NCBI RefSeq assembly: GCF_025370935.1 | Contig: NC_133479.1 | Location: 20,281,992 to 20,345,991, forward strand | DNA length: 64,000 bases | Direction of reading: 5' to 3' | DNA from: Choristoneura fumiferana | Taxonomy: Eukaryota; Arthropoda; Insecta; Lepidoptera; Tortricidae | Part shown: piece after piece, positions 1 through 13,400 of the stretch | How the letters are laid out: the number at the start of each line of letters is the position of its first letter | Position numbering within the stretch: position 1 is the first letter of the stretch | The notes under the pieces: generated by a model | What the model saw: the letters and a program-made list of their open reading frames with translations, nothing else | What the model was told of the DNA's origin: nothing | The model's database searches: none | Program-made: the position numbers and the translations under genes

Positions 1-178
1 AGTGAGTACGATAACGCATACCTACTAATTAGTGCGGGCAAAACCAGCATGACGGCGCTGTCAATAATATTGGAAGCACGCGTCCATCATGCTGGATGAG
101 CCGTCAAAGCAGCAGCTGTTGTGCCAACAAGCGGACACACCTTATAGAGTTAGTAGCGCGAGTGCGGCGGGCACGTAC

Positions 179-1429
179 CTGTGAGCGGCCTTGATCCTGG
201 CGACGTACTGGTCGGGCGAGCCTCTGGCCGCGCACGCGCACTCGGCGTCCAGCGCGGCCAGCAGCCCGCCGCGCAGCGACGACACCAGGTCGATGCACGG
301 CACGTTGTCGACGTAGTCCACCTCGAGCGCGGCGGGCACGGCCTCCTCGCGGCACGACTCGGCCGCCGACTTGAACACGTGCGTGTTGTAGAAGTGCTGC
401 ATCGTCTCCGCGCACAGGTTGGCGCACAGGTGCTCCAGCCGGCTCGGCGCCGCGTCCTCGAACCCGAACATGTCCAGGATGCCCACGAAGCCGTCCGTGG
501 CGTGGCGCACCGCGTCGTTCAGCGCCGCCATGGACTTGGCGCCCGCGCGGCCGTGCGCCCCCCCGCGCCGCGCCCGCGCGCCGCGACGCCGCCTCCTGGT
601 TGTGCACGGACTCGTTGGAGTCCGACGAGAGCGTGCCCAGCGTGGAGCCGAGCCGCTTGAGCGAGTTGGCGCGCCGCACGATCGTGGCCACGGTGCGGCA
701 GTACAGCGCCTTGGCCAGCGCGTCGCGCGCGGCCGCCGCGGCGGGGGCGTGGCGGGGGCGCGCGCCGCCCCGCGCCCGCGGGCCGCCGCGCGCGTCGTCA
801 GCCCGCGCTGCAGCGCCGGCGCGGCCACGCCCAGCAGCGCGGCGGCGGCGGCCAGCGCGCCGTCGGCGGCCGGCTCGGCGGACCCGTCCGCGCCCTCCGC
901 GAACTGCACGTTGCCGAGCAGCAGCACGGCGGCCAGCACGCGCACCACGTCCAGGAAGGGGATGCCGAGGATGCCGAGGCAGCTCTTCCAGGCGAGGAAG
1001 CGCGGCGCGTCGTCGGGGTCGGGGCGGCGCGGCGCGGCGCCGGCGCCGGCGAGGTACCGCAGGTCGGCCGCGGCCAGCCCGTCCAGACGCAGCGCGGCGC
1101 GCTCGTCGGGCGCCAGGCCGGCCAGCAGCTGGTAGAAGATGTGGTAGTTGCGCTCGCCGGGCGGCGGCCGCACCACGCGCGTCTGCTCCAGGAAGTAGCA
1201 GTGGATCTTGGTGCGGTAGAGCGCGCCGTCCGTGACCTGCACCTCGATGAAGTGTCCGATGCGCGAGGCGTGCGCGTTGGCGGCGGTGGCGGCGGCGCCC
1301 AGCGACCGCAGCACGGTGAAGGCGGCCGCCAGGTGCTTGAACGCGTCCGTCTCGGGCCCGCCGCCCGCCACGTCGAACAGCCGCCGCAGCAGCACCATCG
1401 ACGCGTACGTCTTGCCCGACCCGACACGC
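179..1429 (-). CDS. Mhcl: Myosin XVIII motor-core exon
   Basis: A large GC-rich exon read on the minus strand from an acceptor next to 1430 to a donor (GTACGT) after 179. It starts in the P-loop (GSGKTYAS). It then carries the IGHFIEVQV and YHIFYQLLAG segments of the myosin head, a KALYCRTVATIVRRANSLKRLG stretch in a second frame, and GFVGILDMFGFED with the MQHFYNTHVFK helix in the first frame. The reading frame switches twice (about 780 and about 540-600), both inside GC runs. All parts align in order with a class XVIII head, so the switches look like indels rather than gene death. The next exon lies outside the window. Confidence 0.82.
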
Positions 1430-4400
1430 CTGCGCATCACGCGATTGGACGTTTAAGATATCATTTAAAGAGAGAACATACTTAAGAAAATTTATTGAAA
1501 GGAAACATTTCAAGATTGGTTTTTTGGAATCTTTTTGTATTTTTTATTTCAATTCCAAATTTTTACTTTTACAGTCATCCCGTAAAACCTAAATTGAAAA
1601 TACAAACTGAAATATGATATACCTACAGGAAAACCAGAAAAATAAGACCAGCACTGGGAATCGAACCCAGGTCCTCCAGGGGTCCAGGTCCAGGACCAGC
1701 AGTGGTGTAGCAGTATAGCACGTGGTACGGAATACAGAGGACCTGGGTTCGATTCCCAGTGGTGGCTTATTTTTCTGGTTTTTCTGTACACCTATATTAC
1801 AGTGTGCATTTTCAATTTAGGAAACATTTCATTACTTTTTAATAGAAAGGCACTGTTTTTGAACAAGTGTAATGTATGATGTTTGTATTATGGCCGATTC
1901 GACTGCGAGGTGAAGTGAGCGTATTTCGGCTGCCGCCGTGCCCGTGCGCTAGTGCACGTACCGGACAGGATGATGGCCTGCGGGTAGCCGGTGTCGGCCT
2001 GCTGGCGCACGGCGTCGTGCACGAGGCGCGCCAGCTCGGGCCGCTGCGCGCGCGCCGCCGACAGCGTCAGCGCGTTGCCGCAGTCCGTGTACCCGTTCAG
2101 CGCCACCAGGATCGGCCCGATCCACGTCTGCAACACGCACACGCACGCACATACAGACATCAAACGATTTTTAAATAAGCTGCCAATGAGTGTTACTGTG
2201 AGACATAGCAAACACTATTTATAAATTAGCAGAAGTAGAGAGGGTAAATCCTTTAGTCCTATCTTGTAGCCAGATTTGGTAAAATTTGGCTACAAGGCAG
2301 AAAATCATTCCCCTTTCTTAAATAGTTACCGAGATTGGGCAGCTACGCATTTCCATTTCAATAGTTATTGTTACCAAAGCTGACTAAGAGACTGGACTAT
2401 ACTTATGAAAACGGTAAATAACTTTACTATATAAAGTCAATGCGCAAGCGAAACGTACCGTACTTTGCCGAGAGCATTTACAGAAGTTTGCCTTTAGAAT
2501 TCATACATTTACTGTAAAAAAAACTTCATGAAGAATTCTCCCCACAACTGTGAAGTGATACTAAATATTACTAAGTAGTACCTACTTAATATGTATTACA
2601 AAACCAACCCCAATTTCACAGAAATACACATAAGTGAGCTGTAAAATAACTCATAATATTCTATGAGACGCTTTGATAAGTGACAATGGAGGCTCTGCCG
2701 GCGCCGACTACCTGCGCCTGCGCCTGCGCCTGCGCGGTGCGCGGCCGCCGCAGGTACGCGCCGCAAAAAACGCGCGGTCAACAGCGAGCGACCATACCAT
2801 ATCAGAATATGGGACGGGGCTTGAGACATTCCGAATTAAGTGGCGTAAACACGGCGTAAATAGCTTTAAAGGCGACGTTGAATACGACGGAATTTTTTAT
2901 AAAGGTACAGTCAGCTCAATAGTAGCAGTCGATGAACAGTTGTAGAGCTCAAAAAATATAAACATTAAACAAATTTCTTCAGTTTAAATCGAAAATTATC
3001 GATCTAGTTACCACGATAGGTGTATAAGATACTTACCATTTTTTACCCCTTGATTTGAGAAGAAAGATAAATGATATTGTTTATCTTAAAAAATCTTATC
3101 AGGATCCGTTGATAGTCCAGAGTTGCTAAACAATATCAACTTCGTGTTCTATCGACTTTTGGCGTTACCACATGCGAAAACAAATTATCGAAAAATTCAT
3201 ACTTATATCGAGCTGTGAGGTCAATGACAATGAACGAACTGTGTCAGCGTTATGAGGATCTAGATCTGTACCGAATAAAACCTGCTGCAGTAAGAAACCG
3301 TATAGCATCCAATTTCTTTGCTCCACTTATTTTATTTTTTGTTTTTCATTTGTCAACTCTCAACTCTCACAACATTTATTGACAAGAAAACACACTACAT
3401 CACAACAAAAACACAGTAAAAACATAAATAGGAGAAGAGAGAAAAATTAGAGACGTTGTGCTGTAGTGTGATGCCAAAAGGACTCAGCTCGGCATGTGCC
3501 GTAGCCCTGTAACCAGAACTGCAGCGCTGGTTTTGGTTTTTGTTTTCCATTTCTTCGTGCTAATCTGTTCATATCTTCGTATTATCTGTGGAAACCTTTG
3601 GCTTTATTGTTACATGTTTTGTAATCCACCTGTATTAGTTAATTTAAGCTGTTGGTTTTGCCAGTGGAGATATTATCTACATGTAGGTAATTTTAAACAC
3701 CATAAATGTTCATCAACATCAGCTACCGATTATGCACACATAACATGAAACACTGTGCTAAATCGGAGCATAGTGGTAAATACCTACAATCTTACATAAA
3801 AATATTGCAAAGCTTAGCGTTCAGATCAGAACGAATTATAAGTGTTCCCGCTATCCCATAAAAGGTTAAGTGTTGTAAGTCTAAAGTTACATTGGCCCAT
3901 TTTGTGTGTAAAGAGCATGGTTTGATCATCAAACTGCGAAGATGACACAGAAGAGGGTGACTCACGTAGAACTTATTTTGATAGAAGCGTGCCTGCAGCG
4001 CGCGGACCACCGCGTCCTCCGTGAGCGGACCGCGCAGGTGGATCAGGTCATCGACGTCTCCGGCGGGCACCGCGCCCGCGCCGGCACCCGGGGCCGCGCC
4101 CGCGACCGGCGGCGCCGGCGCCGGGGGGCAGCCGCCGCGCCATCGGCTGTCTGAAATTGATATCAAACTTACGTCAACATCGATGGCTTTTTAAACTTTA
4201 ATGCTCGTCCTCTGCTGCAACCAGAGTGGGCTCTGTATCGCTGCACTAACAACAATCGATTTTCTATGCATTCAATGCAAGCACTTCCATTGCGGAACGA
4301 CGAAGAGTAACTTATCTGTCGATATTCCTAGCTACGTGCAACCGGGCACATCGTAAAGTAGGTATATTGTCACTCTCACTGTCACTTGAGGAAAATTAAG

Positions 4401-7400
4401 TAGGCAGGACGAGCGAAGCGAAGACGTTATGTAGGTAGGTATAATTGCGACAGTAGCGCAGTAGGTATGCGAGCCGCGGCAACAGCTGGCAAAGCGGAGA
4501 TGGCGGTGTTAATTGATATGTCTAGGAATTTCATGATCTGACGAATTTAACGGTCGAGTGACGACATACCTAACTAGTACGGAAAAAGGGATAGATCTGT
4601 GCCGTGCATTGTAGTTATATCTGTATCTTAGGTATGTCTAGATACACTACAATGAGTTAATTATCAAACGTCGAGACATAAACATTATGACATATGTTAG
4701 CTACATAAGTTGGTGGACTTGATATCATCATTTTATGTTGATTGGAGACCTGTAGACTACTTAGGTACTCTCGCTCATAAAATTTAAAACTGCACATCCA
4801 CCAAAAACATGCGAGGAAGCTGAGTGAAACTGTGAAACGGTGTAAACGTATCCACCAGTGATGTGCGAGAAAGGCGAGCTCTTGGCTTTACAGATGAATA
4901 ATACACGCAACTGCTTAATCTAGGATGTATAATACGTTCCATTACCTGCAGGCAGCGGCAGAGGATGAGCAGGGTGCGCGGGCGGCGGCGCCAGCGGGAC
5001 CGGCGGCGGCAGCAGGTGAGGCGCGCGCGGCGGCACGGCCGGCTGCGGCGTGCCCGGCTTGCCCGCGCCCGCCGCCGCCCCCGCCGCCGCGCCCGCGCCC
5101 GCGCCCGCCCCCGCCGCCGCGCCCACGTGCAAGTGGTTGCGGAGCGTCACCAGCTCCGAGCTCAGGCTCAGAAGCCGCCGCTGCAGGTGCACCGCTTCGT
5201 TCGACGACGACGCGTCTGCAACAACAAATAAGTTCAAATAACGACAGCTTTAAAGCGACGAAGATATGCCATATCAAAGGGTTCTAATGAAATCTCACCT
5301 AAATCAGTCATTGCTTGTGAGATAAGTACTTAGTAACAAAGAGAAATCTTGGGCACTCTTACTGTGACGCGTGGTATGAACCCGCGAGTGCGTCACGTGC
5401 TGCAATGAGAGTGCGCTTACGCCGCAAAAAGTGCATCGCGGCGGCTGCGCCTGCGCGCCGGCGCTGAGGGTGAACAGCAAACGGACCGCGTTATTGAGTA
5501 AACCCCTGGTGCTTAAAACAACTAACAAGCAAGCTTATACGAATTCGACTTTAGTAAGTATAATGTCATATAGTTTTCGAGTTATTGATATCTTTTATAC
5601 AGGCAATCAACCACGATTTATATAAAAGTGCAGATCCTTCAATTATAAACAAGATCACCTACCCATACATTTTAAAAGAAAAACGGACAACAAAGCGATC
5701 CTACGAGGGTTCCATTTTTCGTTTTAAGTTGGTTTTGAGGTACGGAACTCCCAAAACCACTAAATCTAGAAAACACGCGTTTTACATCGATTGTTCTCCC
5801 GGAGTTTTGTTGTGTTTGTGTCTAATTTTGATCTAAATTGTTAGAACTGTTTGAGAGATTTTTGAAATAAACAAACATACAGGATGTTTGGCAGTCAGGT
5901 GTAGGGGTTTTAAGGGATGATAGGTAGAGTCATTCTGAACATTATTGACCACATCTACTATTATGAAAAGTTATTTATTTTGTAGCGTACCGTCGTGGTC
6001 GTACACAATTGCACTGTAAGGAAACGAGCCTCTTTTTTTTGGAAATATCAATGAAATAAATAATTAATTTTTTGGTTTTCTTTTTTAAGTGGCACGTGAT
6101 TAAATGGCCCGTAAATCAAGGAAGTTTTAAAGCAATTTGATTTAAAACTATTATTTATATTTAACAACAAACAAACAAGAACTTCGCAACCCCAACATAA
6201 ATCGCTGTTAGTTTTTTTGTAGTCAACGCAAAGTTACAAAATTTTCTGTGTTTTTATCGTCATCGTCTAAAGAGGTTTTTTTGATCAGTATAGCAGTAGT
6301 AGACCAGGGCATTGTGAAGGCAAAACACTAAAAATTAACTCAATATAGGCTATACAGGGTGTTAAATAAAAAAAAACTAGTGGTAATACCTACCTCAAAA
6401 ACCGTGAAACTTACGAGTAGCATAATAGTAAATATGGTCTAAAATGTTCAGAATGACCTTAACTATCATCCTTTAAAAACCCTGCATCTGACTGCCAAAC
6501 ACCCTGTACCTATACAAGAAAGATATAAGATAAGATATCGCTACGTCGAAGACCCCGATAACTCGTGCATACATATACTTATTACTACTAACATAAATAA
6601 CTCTAGCTCCAGAAGAACCGTTAGGCCTTAAATGGGAAAAATCAAGAACCTGTTTGCATGGAGTTGTAGGTAGAGATGGCGCTTCTGGCGGTTTGGGCAC
6701 AATGCAACATGTTCTTATCAACCACTAATCGTTATACAAAGCTCGCTGTCCGCCAAAATAATTGTAACAGCTATCAGCAATTAGTAGTCGTGCTTAAATT
6801 AACATTTTCGGTTGAGGAATTCACTTGATCTCGCAGAGAAGATGGCCCGCGGGGGCCCGGACGCGGCGGCGGGGGGGGTGACACAACCGGTCGCGCGGGC
6901 GCACCGCTGCGCCCGCGCCGACATAACCTGAATCTTACGACCTCTGGAATAAAGTTTCAATCGTCTCAAAGGGATACCGCGTGAATAGCGTCAAAAACCT
7001 TTTTATTGGCTTGCGATCGAAGGACAGATACCGGCCGCTGCGCCCGCGCCGCGGCCTCTCCGCGCAACCACTTTCGACCGAGCCTCCGCATCACCGCTCA
7101 CTATCCGTGTCCGTAGTGACGAGTATCTCCTAATTTGGATGAAAGAGGTCACCTGGTGGGCTGACCCCTGCTGACCCGCATCCACCCTCGGCTCGGCGCT
7201 AAAATAAATATAAACCGGCCAAGTGCGACTTCACATCATTCGACATTCAGATTTTTCAGACTTTTTTATTGGGTGTGCTACAAGAGCTACCTTCATACCA
7301 AATTCCAAGTTTCTAGGACAATTGGAAGTACCCTATAGGTACTGTCTCTTTTGATTACGATGGCGTAAGTATTGTTTTTTTCACTGTAGGTATACACGTT

Positions 7401-10400
7401 CCTGAGAAAAGGGTCTTGACAGACGGAAGGTCGGAGACGGTCGGACGACAGACAAACAGACAGACGGACAACAAAGTGATCCTATAAAGGTTTCGGTTTT
7501 GCCAATTAAGGTATGAAACCCTAAAATATTTCCACACCACACGTATAACGTGACAAGTGGTGACGGTAGAACCCAAGCTGTCTGACCAATTAAGAAATGT
7601 TACTAATTAGATACATGTGTGCCTTACGCAACAATTAGGGTGAAGAGACGTGAAAAGTGACTCTGAAAGAATAGGCAATTATGATTTTGTCAGAGCTTTC
7701 TCATAAATAAATAGGTGCCCGCGCCTCATTAGCCAGCAGGCTGCACCGCTATCTCACTCTGCACAATGAAATACATTTATTCGTTTTAATTATAACCACT
7801 GAAGTGTGTGAGAATTTGAAATACCTATGAAAAAGTACGCAGTTTTCTAACTTTTGTCGAACCTCTTGAAGTTATTCAGACAATCGGAACAAAAAATGCT
7901 GCGGATGGTTGCGGTGGCGGCGCGGACGCGCGAGGTTCCGGCGCGCGCGCACCGACCGGCTCGGGCCGTGGACATGGCATGGAAGCACCGAATATTGGTG
8001 ATATACCTTGATGTTATTCGACTAAATAGCAAACGAGCAAGTGGGTCTCCTGATGGTAAGAGGTCACCCCCTCCCATATACATCTGCAACACCAACCTAG
8101 AGGCCTAAGATGAGATACCTCACGTGCCAGTAATTTCACCGGCCGTCTTACTCTCCACGCCAAAACACAACAGTGCAAGCACTGCTGCTTCACGGCAGGA
8201 TTAGCGAGCAAGATGGTGGTAGCAATCCTGGCGGACCTTGCACAAGGTCCTAGCTACCACCTGCAACCTGCCAAATATACCTGTATGGTAGCATACTCGT
8301 TTATTGTGTGTCTGTTTGGCCGGTGGAGGGGGAGCGTCCGCGCAGGTGGTAATAGAAACGTTCGTGCAGGAAGGCGCTGCCACCAATTCCTCGTACCTAC
8401 ATAACATAACCTATTAGCACCTCTCTTCTCACAGCCGCCGCATTTCCCAGCATTCCTTCTGCGGCCCGTTTTAGATTACGCTATAATTGCTTGCGGTTCA
8501 AATACAAAGAGTTCTTTTCAGAGGCCTCTGCAATGTTGATGATAACGTTAACTCAAAAGAACTTAATACATCGTCTACGTGGCGTATTAGTGATTAAATA
8601 CAGTGTGAGCGTTAAATAAGGTAAAATTTAAAGAGTGGTTGAGGAAGAGACATCGTGAGATCCTAAAATTATCACATTTTCGCTACATATTCCCATCCCA
8701 GCCTACTTAAACTTACAATACAAGGCCTAGTAAGCAGTTGTTACATTTATGGTACTGAATAAAGTTTATTTATTTATAATTAGTTGGTACCTCTCTGGAG
8801 CTCGAATAAAGAGTGTGAAGTTATGTTCCGCATTATTATCTGCCTACGTTATTGCAGTATAGTTTAGTGTAAAATCTAGATCCATCCCATCCCGAGTGCG
8901 CGATGCGCGCAAAAACAGCGCACGCGCAGGAACGTGCGCACGCGGCGCTTAACCATGGCATGCTCTATCGAGACAAATTCGATGCAAGAGCTTTTATGCT
9001 CAGATCTGCTCAATAGTGAGGTCTGTAAAGTGAGCGAAGAAAGAGTGAAGAATTTATTACTTCCGCACACATTATATACTCTCGTTGCACAGTATAGTTA
9101 GGTAAATCTATGAAACATAAATCAATATACCGATTGCGCGATGCGCGAAAGTGAAAACAGCGCACTCAGCATTATGCTGAAGCGTAAACGCGCACGCTGA
9201 TTTTTGCCATAACGCTACATTACCAACATGCTCTATCGAACAAATCGATGCAAGACTTATTCTATACTGCCAATAAACTTAAGAGAAAAAATAATAATAA
9301 TAACTATAACAAGGGGGGGGTAAAGTAAATTACAACGACAATAATTAAAGGAAAGAAGAAAAAATGGCGGCGTTTAAATCGGGCGCGGCTCAATGTGGTG
9401 GCATGGTGTGGCAAAGTGGGGGTTATTAAGTCGTAAATACCAGTGGTAAGTGTGAGGTGGAATGACACCGCGGCGGTATGCGTACTCCCATGCGTAGTAC
9501 TCCCATGGGATGTGGTGCACACACTGCCGTGCTGCCGAGTTCGGTATTAAATGAAGCCTGTCAGATTCACCGTTACATTCTAATGTATTTTATCTTTTTC
9601 ACTTCCATCCGTGCTGCCATTACAAATTGAATGTTATTTTCTCGTCAATCGTCCGATTAATTTAAATTTCGAGCTAGCGAACGCGCTCACGCCGCCACCT
9701 GGATAATTGCAGCCAAAGACGACGCTTGCGCAACGTGGCTCTAGCCGGTGGCACCGTAATTGCCGGCGCCGCAGGCACACTCAGTTTATACAACAACTAT
9801 CTTTTAAGTTGGGTTTTTCGGTTTTAACAACGAAGCAAGCAGCTGTACGCTCTAAGCTAGTTCCTTGCTATGGAGAGCCGATAAAAAGCTATCGCACCCG
9901 ATCCCGGTCGACCGTAGAAGGCGATGAATGAGCGCCGCCCGCGCCCGCGACGTGCCCGTGATCTATTTCAGAGCCAGTTCGCTCGTAAGCTGCCCATACA
10001 AAGTAAAGTAATTATACGAAAGCGAGTCTTTCTGAAGTGTATGATAAATGTGTCCGTAAGAAATGGGACCATAAAGGAAAGTGGATATTATCTGAAACGG
10101 TGAAATATTCTGTCTTAGTTTTTGTACCCTTGCAATTTTCTGCAATAAATAAATTCTTGTGATCGACCTAATCATAATGTGCAAAATATCACCTGTATCC
10201 GTGCAGCCACTGACCCGTGATTGAGCCACAAATAAACGAACCAAAGAAACTTCAAAAGGAACCTTTACAATAATAGTGTGATCGCATTCTACCATCATAT
10301 TTAAGAAATAATGGTAAAGTCGGATGATAAATACGTACTTCGTTTTTCAAAACGCCACAATGATTAGTCTACTCAGATTAGGCACTTTAGTTGCAATCCG

Positions 10401-13400
10401 TTAAATATATATTCGAGGAATTCACATTTGTATGTCTGAGTCGTTTCGCTAAAGTAACCTCTTCCACAATAACACCGCGCTCGAATTCGGAGAACGTTTT
10501 AGATGGCCCGGACTGATTCCTCTCGCTGCGAGCTGCTTCTGCGGAACAAAGCGCGGCGGCAGGCGAGACACGCTCTTACCACGTAGACAATACGTGCGGG
10601 AATACTCCACGTGATACCATCTAGGTGAGCGCAGCGCCCGGTGGTATACTGTGCAGTATGTCTACGATAGCCTTGATATGCAAAAGGCCCTGGCACCGTA
10701 CAAAATTCGAACTTCGTATATCTTGTCGTCCCGCTAACGCTTATACAAGGTGTTTATTAAATAACTGAAAACCTCAGACACCCCAAAAATATTTTCTAAT
10801 TTTAAGTAAGTTGATTGCATTTATTTTTGAATACCTAATTATATTAAAAGATCATCATCATCATCATGTCAGCCGAAAGACGTCCACTGTTGGACATAGG
10901 CCTCCCCCAAGGCTCTCCACTCAGACCGGTCTTGTGCTTTCCGCATCCACCGCGATCCCGCGATCTTAACCAAGTCGTCGCTCCATCTGGTTGGAGCCTA
11001 CCACAGCTCGTCTCCGGTCCGCGACCATTCGAGAACCTTCTGACCCCATCGGCCATCAGTCCTGCGAGCAATGTGCCCCGCCCACGTAAAAGATATTCGT
11101 ATGTTTTACTAAGTCAGTAATTCTGCTTTAAATTTAGATTAGATTAGATTTTTAGAAAAATATAGCTCTGTCCATTGGAGGACAATTTTGCCAGTGTCTA
11201 GTAGTTTTTGCCGTTGTACGGTAAAAAAAATCTAGAAAACGAAATATGACAGCAGCGCGAATGTCCTTGATTTGTCCTGAGTATTTGTCAGTTACGCTTT
11301 GACGTTTTTAGAAGGAAATCACATATTGACAAAAAACGGCCAGTATTAAATTATGGAAATAGTATGCAACATCGCTGTTGCAGTCGTAACTTTTAGACTG
11401 GGCACAATAAATAAGAGACTTAAGAATACAAACATAACCTATTAAAACAGTGTAATCGATTTCAAGCCGTGGTGGCCTAGTGGTTTGACCTATCGCCTCT
11501 CAAACAGAGGGTCGTGGGTTCAAACCCGGCTCGCACAATTTTGCCAGTTTTTAGTTTTTCGTGTCGGTAAAAAACATCTAGAAAACGACAAATACGAGCT
11601 AATGGTGGTGAACGATGACAGCGTGAACCCTATTTTCTGCTTTAAAATTGTATTTGTCCTGAGTATTTGTCAGTTACGCTTTGACGTTTTTAGAAGAAAA
11701 TCACACATTGACAAAAAACGGCCAGTATTAAATTATGAAAATAGTATGCAACCTCGCTTAAATATTTAATTGGCGCCTGTTGCAGTCGTAACTTTTAGAC
11801 TGGGCACAATAAATAAGGGACTTAAGAATACAAACATAACCTAATTTAAAACAGTGTAATCGATTCTACTCTCGATTCTAAGCAAACTACTTTCTGGTTT
11901 TCAATTATTAAATTAACACCTTGAATGTATTATTTAATATGAGAGTGAGAGGGAGTTACGATACAAACTTCGAATTTCGTAGTAGACCCCTTGATGCCAC
12001 GTATTCACATCGTCTATCGGACGCGTGGACGCATTGCACCTCCCGCTAAATAAAAGGTGTCGAATCGTCATCGATGACCACACACATGACGTCATTTATT
12101 GATTATCAGTTTTAAATCTTGTTTTGTTGTTTGTGTGGTCTGACTGTAGTCATGACATGTCTGTACAATAACAGGTACACAAACTTAGAACATGGTGGGG
12201 CGATGGCATATCGAAGCTTACGTCGTGCCGTTGCTTAACGTTGTGAAAGCAAACCTGGCTCCGGCTGCAAGCTTTAAGCTCGCGACTATAAAATAGAGCA
12301 CAGGCAGCGCAGACCGTTGCATAATTTATTGGGTTCCATTTAGAGCAGCTGCGGTGCCTGCGGTGCGCGAGCGCGGCGCACCAGCACGAGTTGTCCCCGA
12401 TAACCGTCAGCGTGCTAGGGCAAAACAAACCGGGCTATCATCATCATCATCATTCCAGCCTATATACGTCCCACTGCTGGGCACAGGCCTCCTCTCAGAA
12501 CAAGAGGGCTATAAGTACTAATAATTAAAACTACAGAACCATGTCGTAGCGATATTATAGCGTCATTTGATTAACATTGTGTAGCGATTACAGAGAATTG
12601 AAATTATTTACTGTGATAAGGTTCCATGGTGGCCCAGGAACCAAATTGGTTGACTGTACCTAAATGATTATGTACATGAACAAAGTTGAATCAACGAGTT
12701 GCTAAAAATCGGCGTCCCCCCCCCCTTCTAAAGTCTAGACTGTTGGGTGGAAACAGGATAGTAGTATGTCAACAAGGAAAATTAGAACGGCTAAGATTGC
12801 TTGACAATTATTAGTAGCTTAAGAGTAAATAGCCTAGAAAAAGGATGAGATTCATAAAAAAGCCACTGGTGTAAAAGATTGTGCCGGCAAGAGAAATAGG
12901 CGCCCGTTGATGTCTTTTGATCGGAAGACAGTGACATCGACTGCGCTTTTTAATATTCGATCATATTTTTACGTAAGTTACCACGAATGGTAGAGGAGTA
13001 GAGTTTACATTGTTAAAACGGAATTAATTAAAACTATGCTGATAGTTTAATATGCTTCCATGCCATTACGGGTATATATGGGAAAACTGTTGGCGAACTG
13101 GCAGGAAGCAGGAAGCCACATGGAATGGTCCACGCGGTTGGGATATTACGCTACCGACAGGATCACCGGGCTATGGAGTGAGATAATTTATTATTTGTTT
13201 ATGTCCTTTTCATTGCGTTAAAAGAGCAGAATTACAATACAATAATACATTTGTATTGTATTGTAATACATTTTTTGCACACCATAAATCAGTCCAAAAA
13301 AATTACATTAACACAACTTCTGGGTAGACAATAGGCAGAATACAGGGGATTAATTATGCTACTAACCAAAAAGTCGAAAGTTCAATTTGAACTTTAATTT

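Noticed and set aside
1694..1766. Functional tRNA gene
   Set aside because: The anticodon arm is degenerate and the unit recurs inside an inverted mobile element, so it is tRNA-derived rather than a tRNA gene.
11465..11540. tRNA gene
   Set aside because: Matches the head of a dispersed SINE family; no clean cloverleaf.
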